From: Acidobacteriota bacterium
GTDB lineage: Bacteria > Acidobacteriota > Terriglobia > Bryobacterales > Bryobacteraceae
Assembly: GCA_947505565.1 (NCBI GenBank)
Contig: CANNLB010000279.1
Location: 1-5,237 of the forward strand
Length of the DNA: 5,237 bases
Reading direction: 5' to 3'
Each line of letters starts with the position of its first letter. Within the stretch, counting starts at the first letter, position 1. Shown one piece after another: positions 1 to 5,237 of the stretch. The position numbers were made by a program, and so were the translations under genes. The notes under the pieces were generated by a model, which was given only the letters and a program-made list of their open reading frames with translations, had not been told where the DNA came from and ran no database searches.

Positions 1-618
1 CGAGTAAATCGGATCCAACTTCGCCCCCGGCTGCATCCGCGCCAACTCTTTCAAATAGCCGGTCCTCATGTCATACACCCAGCCGTGTATCTCCGGCACC
101 TGCCGGTCGTGCCACGCCCGCTGCACAATCGACGTCTCCGCCAAATTCTGCACCTGCTCCATCACGTTCGCCTCCACCAACCGATCAAACCGCGCTACCG
201 GATCCGATATCGTTTCCAGTTCCCGGCTGTACAGCCGATAGACGTCCTTAATGTGCCGCAGCCACTTATTGATCAGCCCCAAATCCTTCCGCCCCATCGC
301 GTTCTTCACGCCGCCGCAACCATAGTGCCCGCACACTATCACGTGCTTCACCTGCAGCACTTCCACCGCGTACTGCAACACGCTCAGCATGTTAAAGTCC
401 GTGTGCACCACTAGGTTCGCCACGTTCCGATGGACAAACAACTCCCCCGGCTGCGTCCCCGTAATCTCCTCCGCCGGTACCCGCGAATCGGAACATCCAA
501 TCCACATGAATTCCGGCTTCTGATCCAGCGCCGATTGCCGAAAAAATTGCGGATCCACGCTCATCTTATCTTGCACAAACGCCTTATTGGCGAGCAGTAA
601 CTTGCGAAAAGATTCCAT
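1..618 (-). CDS. can: Beta-class (type II) carbonic anhydrase, C-terminus cut by window edge
   Basis: Zinc enzyme that interconverts CO2 and bicarbonate, expected in the cytoplasm. The visible 206 residues run from ATG at 618 to the window edge. Seen in order: CSDSR at residues 42-46 (zinc ligand Cys42 and the Asp44/Arg46 dyad), HRNVAN at 63-68, HYGCGG at 98-103 (zinc ligands His98 and Cys101), and GWVYD at 179-183. Zinc-ligand numbering is the same as in Escherichia coli Can (220 residues), so only a short tail should be missing. Trp39, Arg64 and Tyr182 match the residues that form the non-catalytic bicarbonate site of Haemophilus influenzae and E. coli enzymes, which places it in the allosterically bicarbonate-inhibited type II group. 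It starts 5 bp after the stop of the SulP transporter gene and has a GGAAG ribosome site inside the end of that gene, so the two are likely co-expressed. Identification is very secure; the allosteric behaviour is inferred from residues. Confidence 0.96.
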   Translation of the reverse strand, partial: MESFRKLLLANKAFVQDKMSVDPQFFRQSALDQKPEFMWIGCSDSRVPAEEITGTQPGELFVHRNVANLVVHTDFNMLSVLQYAVEVLQVKHVIVCGHYGCGGVKNAMGRKDLGLINKWLRHIKDVYRLYSRELETISDPVARFDRLVEANVMEQVQNLAETSIVQRAWHDRQVPEIHGWVYDMRTGYLKELARMQPGAKLDPIYS

Positions 619-623
619 AGGGT

Positions 624-2192
624 TCACTTCCAATGATCGTTGACGTTTTTCGTTTCCACCGTAATATTCTTGTACGGCGCTGACCGCTGGAAATCCTCAA
701 TCACTTCAAAGATATCTCGGTCCATATAGAGCGACCTCGTCGCGTCGATGATCAGCGTCGTATTGGCGGGTAATGCATTCAATTTCGTCCGCAACTCGCT
801 CTTATTGACAAACGTAATGTCTTTGTTGAAGCGCAGAAAATACCAATCGTCCTGACTAACCACCGAGATCGCCGACCGATGATTTCCCCGAATAACAAAA
901 AACACTCCCAGTACGAGGCCAATCACCACCCCTTTCAAAAGGTCAGTGAACACAATCGCCAAAACGGTCACCACAAACGGCAAAAACTGGTCCCATCCTA
1001 ACTTGAACATGGAAAGGTAGATCTTTGGCTTCGTTAGCTTATAACCCACCATGATCAACACCGCCGCCAAACTCGCCAGCGGCGTCCAGTTCAAATACAT
1101 CGGAATGGCCACCACCGCCAGCAACATCAACACCCCATGGAAAATCGCCGAAACCCGCGTCCGTCCCCCCGAACTCACGTTCGCAGAAGTCCGCACCACC
1201 ACCGAAGTTACCGGCAAGCCACCAATCATCCCCGAAACCATGTTGCCGATCCCCTGCGCCACTAACTCCCGATTGGGCGACGATATCCGCCGAAAAGGAT
1301 CGATCCGATCCCCCGCCTCCACCGACAGCAAACTCTCAATACTGGCCACCAACGCAATCGTCCCCGCCGCCGTCCAAATCCGCAAATCCCCATACCGCGA
1401 AAAATCCGGCAGCATGAACTCCAGCGCATTTACCATCGGCAACTGCACCAAATGCTCTGCCTGCACCAACTTAAAGCCCGGCAAAAACAACCCAAAGGCA
1501 TTGTTGATCGCAATTCCCAAAACCACCACCACCAGCGGACCCGGCACCAGCAAGGGAACCCTCGCCCCCCGTGCCGACCATTGATCCCACAAAATCAACA
1601 CCAAAACACTCAACACCGAAATCACGACCGCCCCCGCGCTCGCGCTCATCACTCCGCTAATGACATCGGTAAACGTATTGCTCCCGTTCGCCGCAATAAA
1701 GGATAAGTCACCCTCAAAGTCCTTATCCCGCCCCAAAGCATGTGGAATCTGCTTCAAGATGATCACCAGCCCAATCGCCGCCAACATCCCCTTTATCACC
1801 GAATTCGGCACATAGTCACCGATCACCCCCGCCCCCAACAAACCCAGCCCCAATTGCATCGCCCCCGCCAGCACCACCGCCAGCAAAAAGCCCTTAAACG
1901 ATCCAATCGATTGAATCGCCGTAAACACAATAATCGTCAATCCCGCCGCCGGGCCGCTCACGCTGATCGCCGAACCCGACAGCGCCCCCACCACAATCCC
2001 ACCCACAATTCCCGAGATAATCCCTGCAAACAGCGGTGCGCCCGAAGCCAAAGCGATGCCCAAACACAACGGCATCGCCACCAGGAACACGACTAATCCC
2101 GCCGGACCATCAAACTGCTTAAAATTAGCCCACGAAGGCGATAACGACGCCATGTTAGAGGTAGAAACTGATTTCATCGTCTTCGCCGACAT
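624..2192 (-). CDS. SulP-family inorganic anion transporter with C-terminal STAS domain, probable bicarbonate transporter
   Basis: Inner-membrane anion transporter of 522 residues, a normal length for bacterial SulP proteins. The first helix carries the family signature around residues 29-51 ([20 protein letters not shown]), followed by SVSGPAAG at 77-84 and the conserved [11 protein letters not shown]...GGLPVT stretch near the middle; hydrophobic segments continue to about residue 435. A cytoplasmic STAS domain follows at about 436-515, with the core strand ending LIIDATRS (Asp483, Ser487). SulP members move sulfate, bicarbonate or dicarboxylates. Direct adjacency to a carbonic anhydrase, and the existence of natural SulP-carbonic anhydrase fusions in other bacteria, point to bicarbonate, but the substrate cannot be read from sequence. 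The start at 2192 is favoured because GGAGT lies 9 nt upstream; it overlaps the reductase gene by 38 bp. Met6 (2177) and Met14 (2153, one base after the reductase stop) are alternatives without a good ribosome site. Confidence 0.93.
   Translation of the reverse strand: MSAKTMKSVSTSNMASLSPSWANFKQFDGPAGLVVFLVAMPLCLGIALASGAPLFAGIISGIVGGIVVGALSGSAISVSGPAAGLTIIVFTAIQSIGSFKGFLLAVVLAGAMQLGLGLLGAGVIGDYVPNSVIKGMLAAIGLVIILKQIPHALGRDKDFEGDLSFIAANGSNTFTDVISGVMSASAGAVVISVLSVLVLILWDQWSARGARVPLLVPGPLVVVVLGIAINNAFGLFLPGFKLVQAEHLVQLPMVNALEFMLPDFSRYGDLRIWTAAGTIALVASIESLLSVEAGDRIDPFRRISSPNRELVAQGIGNMVSGMIGGLPVTSVVVRTSANVSSGGRTRVSAIFHGVLMLLAVVAIPMYLNWTPLASLAAVLIMVGYKLTKPKIYLSMFKLGWDQFLPFVVTVLAIVFTDLLKGVVIGLVLGVFFVIRGNHRSAISVVSQDDWYFLRFNKDITFVNKSELRTKLNALPANTTLIIDATRSLYMDRDIFEVIEDFQRSAPYKNITVETKNVNDHWK
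627..631 (-). promoter_or_regulatory. Ribosome binding site of the carbonic anhydrase gene
   Basis: GGAAG on the minus strand sits 8 nt upstream of the ATG at 618 and overlaps the last sense codons of the transporter gene, immediately before its TGA stop (626-624). This supports both the chosen start and translational coupling between the two genes. Confidence 0.6.
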
Positions 2193-3099
2193 TTAATCGA
2201 AACTCCATTCCTTGAATCACCCCATCTAACTGAGCAGGGGACCGCAATCCCACGATAGCACCGGTCACCTCCGGCCGCCGCAAAACCCACGCCAGCGCCA
2301 CTTCTCCCGGTGCCACCCCATACCGTTCCCCGATCTCCCGCAGCTTCTCCACCAGCTCCAAATTCTTCGTCAACGCCGGCTCTTGGAACTGCGCCCACCG
2401 CTTCCGATGGTCATCTTCCGGCATCGCCGCAATCCGCTCCCGCGTCATCGCCCCCGTCAACATTCCCCGCCCCATCGGCGAGTAACAAATCACCCCAATC
2501 CCATTCGCCCCCGCATGCGGCAGAATCTCCGCTTCCACCTCCCGCGTCAGCATCGAGTAAGGCGGCTGCAGCGTCGAAATCGGCGCAATCGCCGCCGCCC
2601 GTTCCATCTGGGCTTTTGAAAAATTCGAAACCCCGATCCACCGCACTTTTCCTTCCGCCTGCAACTCCGCCATCGCCGTCCAGCCCTCTTCGACGTCCTC
2701 GTCCGGCTCCGGCCAATGCATCTGGTACAGGTCGATTGCTTCCACGCCTAACCGCCGCAAACTCGCCTCGCACTCCGCCCGCACCGAACCCCGCTTCAAC
2801 CGCTTCCCAATCACCCGATTCTCATCCCAAACTCGCCCGCACTTCGTAAACACATACGGCTTCGCCGTCATCCCTTCCAAAGCCTTCGCCACAACTTCTT
2901 CTGAATGACCCAGCCCATACACAGCCGCCGTGTCCACCCAGTTCATCCCCGCCTCCACCGCCGCGCGAATGGCATTCACGGAGTCGGCATCATCTTGCGG
3001 ACCCCAGCCGAACGCCCAGCCCCCTCCCCCGATCGCCCAAGCTCCTACGCCCAGCGGCGTAATCATCAAATCCGTATTGCCTAGTTGCCGTTTTTGCAT
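2155..3099 (-). CDS. Aldo/keto reductase, NADPH-dependent oxidoreductase
   Basis: Cytoplasmic (beta/alpha)8-barrel reductase that reduces carbonyl compounds with NAD(P)H; 314 residues from the chosen start. The catalytic tetrad is complete: Asp56 and Tyr61 in VDTAAVYG, Lys86 in FTKCGR, and His128 in YQMHWPEP. WIGVSNFS at 154-161 is a family hallmark, and GAIVGLRSPAQL at about 280-291 is the C-terminal coenzyme-binding segment. The frame is open upstream to an ATG at 3150, but MQKRQLGNTDLMITPLG at 3099 is where family members begin, so the extra 17 residues are probably not translated; neither start has a strong ribosome site. It resembles the bacterial IolS/YhdN-like group of standalone reductases; the substrate is unknown. 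It is the first gene of the operon and its end overlaps the transporter start. A role in inorganic carbon handling is not evident; it may simply share the promoter. Confidence 0.93.
   Translation of the reverse strand: MQKRQLGNTDLMITPLGVGAWAIGGGGWAFGWGPQDDADSVNAIRAAVEAGMNWVDTAAVYGLGHSEEVVAKALEGMTAKPYVFTKCGRVWDENRVIGKRLKRGSVRAECEASLRRLGVEAIDLYQMHWPEPDEDVEEGWTAMAELQAEGKVRWIGVSNFSKAQMERAAAIAPISTLQPPYSMLTREVEAEILPHAGANGIGVICYSPMGRGMLTGAMTRERIAAMPEDDHRKRWAQFQEPALTKNLELVEKLREIGERYGVAPGEVALAWVLRRPEVTGAIVGLRSPAQLDGVIQGMEFRLNVGEDDEISFYL
2202..2206 (-). promoter_or_regulatory. Ribosome binding site that favours the upstream start of the SulP gene
   Basis: GGAGT on the minus strand is 9 nt upstream of the ATG at 2192 and lies inside the 3' end of the reductase gene. 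The later in-frame starts at 2177 and 2153 have only a weak GAAG or nothing comparable, so this site decides for the longer protein and for gene overlap. Confidence 0.5.
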
Positions 3100-3210
3100 C
3101 CATAACCAGCATACCCGAATCCTCGGCCAAATCCTCTTCCGCAAACGCATTAGCGGCTGGTCCCCGCCCTATCAAGGACCAAACACAACTGCGGGAAACC
3201 GGTAGTGTAA
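3100..3210 (-). promoter_or_regulatory. Upstream region of the minus-strand operon, promoter not resolved
   Basis: This is the only place a promoter for the reductase-transporter-carbonic anhydrase operon can lie before the pseudogene begins. It contains an imperfect hairpin with 6-bp arms TGGTCC (3158-3163) and GGACCA (3176-3181) around a 12-nt loop, about 60-100 bp upstream of the reductase start. On the minus strand a TTGATA box at about 3175-3170 is followed after 17 nt only by a poor TAATGC, so I do not call hexamers. The hairpin could be an operator or chance. Confidence 0.25.
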
Positions 3211-3462
3211 TCGGGATTTCTAGCTCAGTGGGACAACTCGAAGGCGGATGCAACCGTCCGCGCCCATCGCGTCAGCTTCGAGCTAGCAATCACAATTTTC
3301 AAGGATTCATTCGGCGTCGCCCAACCCTTAACCGGTGCGGACCTGAAGCAAATGAAACGGATACCATCTGCCAAACTTATCCGTCTAGCCTATGAATTGA
3401 CGCGGGAAAAGTTCGCCGTCCGCTTCCATATCCCCCTAATTAAATGCCGCGTCCCTCAGTAA
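3211..3462 (+). pseudogene. Fused remnant of a BrnT-like toxin and an XRE-type antitoxin
   Basis: The frame between a TAA at 3208 and a TAA at 3460 has no start codon at the right place, yet its translation shows two known protein beginnings in a row. Residues from 3217 to 3315 (FLAQWDNSKAD...HRVSFELAITIFKDSFG) align with the N-terminal third of BrnT/DUF497 ribonuclease toxins, which typically read WDxxKAxxNxxKHGVSFEEAxxVFxD. From 3322 to 3438 (QPLTGADLKQMKRIPSAKLI...LTREKFAVRFHIPL) it matches the start and first helix-turn-helix part of small XRE-like antitoxins (YiaG/COG2944 type) that read LTxxDLxxMxRVPxAKxxRxALGLTQEEFAxRFxIPLGTLRDWE. The central and C-terminal toxin, the gene junction and the antitoxin C-terminus are missing, so an internal deletion probably fused the two in frame. 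The match is from memory of family consensus, not a search. Neither half should be functional. Confidence 0.6.
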
Positions 3463-3786
3463 CACGTTCAAAGGGCAATAAGCCCTCCTGGGATCCCTTC
3501 GTCTCCTCGCTTTCGACTACTGGCCCAACCGCCAATCGCTCCGAGCGTTACGCCCACAAGCCGAACCGCATCCCGCCTAGCCCGACCTCATCATCTCCGC
3601 TACCTCTTACCGAACCAGCAAAGGTCCCCTGTCACCAACACTGACCTCGAGCTAGCCCTCGAACTCCTCTCCTCCGAAGCCCATCACCGCGACCAAATCG
3701 TCCTCCTCCTCCGCCCAGCCCGCCTCAAACCTCCTCCCTCCTGGCCGCAAGTTCTAACCTCGAAGCCCCGCCTCCTCCAAAATTGA
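3463..3786 (+). other. Start-less open frame, possible gene remnant of unknown origin
   Basis: After the stop that ends the toxin-antitoxin remnant, the same frame stays open for 107 codons to TGA at 3784-3786, with no ATG. I recognise no family in it. The first two thirds read as Pro/Ser/Arg-rich and look non-coding. The last part, from about 3637, encodes TDLELALELLSSEAHHRDQI and then a Leu- and Pro-rich tail; it uses C-ending codons exactly like the gene that follows and could be the C-terminus of a decayed small protein. The strong C bias of the whole strand can produce long open frames by chance, so this may be nothing. It ends 14 bp before the next gene. Confidence 0.25.
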
Positions 3787-3800
3787 CATAAGCTAAATCG

Positions 3801-5237
3801 ATGCGGCTTCTCTTCCTCCTCGCCACCACCCTTTCCGCCCAACAAATCATGTTCCCCCCCGTCCGCGGCACCCGCGAGATGGTCGGCGCCGCCAATAACT
3901 TCGAAGTCGAAGCCGGCTTCCGCCTCCTCACCTCCGGCGGCAACGCCGTCGACGCCGGCGTCGCCTCCACCCTCACCGCCGCCGTCACCGAACAAGCCCG
4001 CTTCGGCCTCGGCGGCGAAATGCCCCTCATCATCACCTTAAAAGGCAAGCCCCCCATCGTCATCTCTGGCGTCGGTACCGCTCCCAAACTCGCCACCGTC
4101 GACTACTACTCCAAACGCACCCCCGAACCCTGGGAAGACCTCTCCCGCCTCGCACCCATCCCCGGTGAAGGAATCCGCGCGGCAATTTTACCAGGAGTCT
4201 TCGATGGCCTCATGCTCGCCCTCCAAAAGTACGGCACAAAGTCCTTCGCTGAAGTCGCCCAACCCGCCATCGAGTACGCCGAAGGCTTCCCGCTAGGCGA
4301 AGAGTTCGCCAACTTCATCAAAAACGGCGAGCGCCTGCTCAACACTTGGCCCACCTCCAAAGCCTTCTTCATGCCCAACGGAGCCCCGCCCTCCCGCGGC
4401 CAAATCCTGCGCCTGCCCGCCCTCGCCAAAACCCTCCGCGAACTCGTCGCCGCCGAAAAGAAGCAGCGAGGAAATCGCACCAAAAAACTCCAAGCCGTCC
4501 GCGACTACTTTTATCGAGGCCCCATCGCCCAGAAAATCGCGACCTTCTCCGAAGCCAACGGAGGCCTAATCCGTCTCGAAGACATGAAGGCCTTCCACGC
4601 CGTCGAAGACACCCCCCGGACCACCTCGTATCGCGGCTACACCATCGTCAAGCCTGGCTTCTGGACTCAAGGCCCCGTCATGCTCCAAGCCCTCAACATC
4701 CTTGAAGGCTACGACCTCAAAGCGATGGGCCATAACTCCCCTGCCTTTCTTCATACGCAAGTCGAAGCAGTTAAACTAGCCTTCGCCGACCGCGACGCCC
4801 ACTACGGAGACCCCAAGTTCGCCAAAATCAACGAAGCCACTCTCCTTTCGAAGGAGTACGCCGCCGCCCGCCGCAAGTTCATCAACCCCGACAAAGCCGA
4901 CATGAACTCCCGCCCCGGACCCGTAGCGACTGAACACAACAGCGTCCAGGACACGACCTGCGTTAATGTCGTCGACAAGCAAGGAAACGCCTTTAACGCG
5001 ACGCCCTCCGGAGCCTGGCTCCCCAGCGTCATCGTCGGCGACACCGGCATCCCCCTCTCGACGCGCCTCCAGAGCTTCGTCACCACTAAGGGCCACCCCA
5101 ACGAACTAGCCCCCGGCAAGCGCCCCCGCGTCACCCTCAGCCCCACCACGGTTCTCAAGCCGGACGGCAGCCTCCACCTCATCATGTCCACCCCCGGCGG
5201 CGACAATCAGGATCAAGCCATGCTCCAGGTCTTAATC
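3801..5237 (+). CDS. Gamma-glutamyltransferase-family Ntn-hydrolase, exported, C-terminus cut by window edge
   Basis: Member of the gamma-glutamyltranspeptidase superfamily, made as a proenzyme that cleaves itself into two subunits. The visible 479 residues begin with a short signal peptide (MRLLFLLATTLSA, cleavage near 13), so it should act outside the cytoplasm. EAGFRLLTSGGNAVDAGVA near residues 36-55 is the N-terminal family motif. The processing and nucleophile threonine is Thr385 in DTTCVNVVDKQGNAF, close to Thr391 of E. coli Ggt. RPRVTLSPTTVL (441 onward) and TPGGDNQDQ (about 464-472) are the small-subunit motifs of the GGDxQDQ subgroup. Where classical enzymes have the substrate-binding Arg (E. 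coli Arg114, in REMAP), this one has Val91 (SGVGTAP), so gamma-glutamyl transfer from glutathione is doubtful. An in-frame TAA at 3789 makes 3801 the first possible start; no clear ribosome site precedes it. Perhaps 50-100 residues are missing at the end. Confidence 0.92.
   Translation, partial: MRLLFLLATTLSAQQIMFPPVRGTREMVGAANNFEVEAGFRLLTSGGNAVDAGVASTLTAAVTEQARFGLGGEMPLIITLKGKPPIVISGVGTAPKLATVDYYSKRTPEPWEDLSRLAPIPGEGIRAAILPGVFDGLMLALQKYGTKSFAEVAQPAIEYAEGFPLGEEFANFIKNGERLLNTWPTSKAFFMPNGAPPSRGQILRLPALAKTLRELVAAEKKQRGNRTKKLQAVRDYFYRGPIAQKIATFSEANGGLIRLEDMKAFHAVEDTPRTTSYRGYTIVKPGFWTQGPVMLQALNILEGYDLKAMGHNSPAFLHTQVEAVKLAFADRDAHYGDPKFAKINEATLLSKEYAAARRKFINPDKADMNSRPGPVATEHNSVQDTTCVNVVDKQGNAFNATPSGAWLPSVIVGDTGIPLSTRLQSFVTTKGHPNELAPGKRPRVTLSPTTVLKPDGSLHLIMSTPGGDNQDQAMLQVLI

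Noticed and set aside
1..2192. Possibility of a DAB-type (DabA/DabB) or carboxysome-linked inorganic carbon system.
   Set aside because: The transporter is a clear SulP protein and the partner a classical beta-carbonic anhydrase; no DabA-, DabB-, RuBisCO- or shell-like protein is present.
2310..2849. Long open frame on the plus strand opposite the reductase gene, rich in Pro, Ser and Ala.
   Set aside because: It is the antisense shadow of a gene with G-ending codons; the composition is low in complexity and shows no domain.
3220..3286. Nested inverted repeats: CTAGCTC/GAGCTAG, CTCGAAG/CTTCGAG and a GCGGATG-CAAC-CGTCCGC hairpin.
   Set aside because: They lie inside the toxin remnant, overlap each other and cannot all form; no poly-T tract follows that would make a terminator.
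3218..3288. tRNA-like stretch: a TAGCTCAGTGGG segment resembling a D-arm, followed by a TTCGAGC resembling a T-loop.
   Set aside because: There is no closing D-stem strand, no plausible anticodon arm and no matching acceptor stem, and the same bases are better explained as toxin codons.
3444..3644. Plus-strand ATG frame of 66 codons in the intergenic region.
   Set aside because: The translation is Pro/Ser/Thr-rich without recognisable motif, no ribosome site precedes it, and it overlaps the remnant frames.
3783..3788. Perfect TTGACA -35 hexamer just before the hydrolase gene.
   Set aside because: A -10 box at normal spacing would fall inside the coding region and no TATAAT-like sequence is there; the motif is probably chance.
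3684..4493. Several open frames on the minus strand, Gly-, Ala- and Arg-rich, opposite the start of the hydrolase gene.
   Set aside because: They are antisense to a well-supported coding sequence and arise from its strong C bias.
1..5237. CRISPR arrays, insertion sequences, attachment sites or direct repeats.
   Set aside because: No repeated units, transposase-like frames or paired terminal repeats were seen by eye.

Overview
The window is a stretch of bacterial chromosome with one three-gene operon on the minus strand, one gene on the plus strand, and about 700 bp of degenerate DNA between them. Both outer genes run off the window. The very high C content of the plus strand, the short lipid-free signal peptide ending in Ser-Ala-Gln-Gln and the general look of the proteins would fit an Acidobacteriota-like soil bacterium. 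That assignment is an impression from the sequence, not a measured placement.

Positions 1 to 3099 (minus strand) hold, in transcription order, an aldo/keto reductase, a SulP-family anion transporter with a C-terminal STAS domain, and a type II beta-carbonic anhydrase whose C-terminus lies outside the window. The transporter start overlaps the end of the reductase by 38 bp, and the carbonic anhydrase starts 5 bp after the transporter stop, so the three are probably co-transcribed and partly translationally coupled. The transporter and carbonic anhydrase make an evident functional pair for inorganic carbon: one moves an anion, plausibly bicarbonate, across the inner membrane and the other interconverts bicarbonate and CO2 in the cytoplasm. 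The carbonic anhydrase also keeps the residues of the non-catalytic bicarbonate site that inhibits its class. The reductase has no obvious biochemical link to the other two.

Positions 3100 to 3800 have no intact gene. The first 110 bp would hold the operon promoter and leader; I see no convincing promoter hexamers there. Positions 3211 to 3462 carry a broken toxin-antitoxin remnant in one reading frame: the N-terminal part of a BrnT-like toxin runs straight into the N-terminal part of an XRE-type helix-turn-helix antitoxin. After its stop codon the same frame stays open to 3786 without a start codon, and its last third has codon use like the neighbouring gene.

Positions 3801 to 5237 (plus strand) hold the first 479 residues of an exported gamma-glutamyltransferase-family Ntn-hydrolase. 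It has a clear autoprocessing threonine but not the arginine that binds the gamma-glutamyl substrate in classical enzymes.

Across the whole window the plus strand is C-rich and the minus strand G-rich regardless of which strand is coding: plus-strand codons end mostly in C, minus-strand codons mostly in G. This suggests strong replication-strand skew, with the minus strand as the leading strand. I did not find a new defence or mobile system. The most unusual items are the fused toxin-antitoxin remnant and the carbonic anhydrase/transporter operon.
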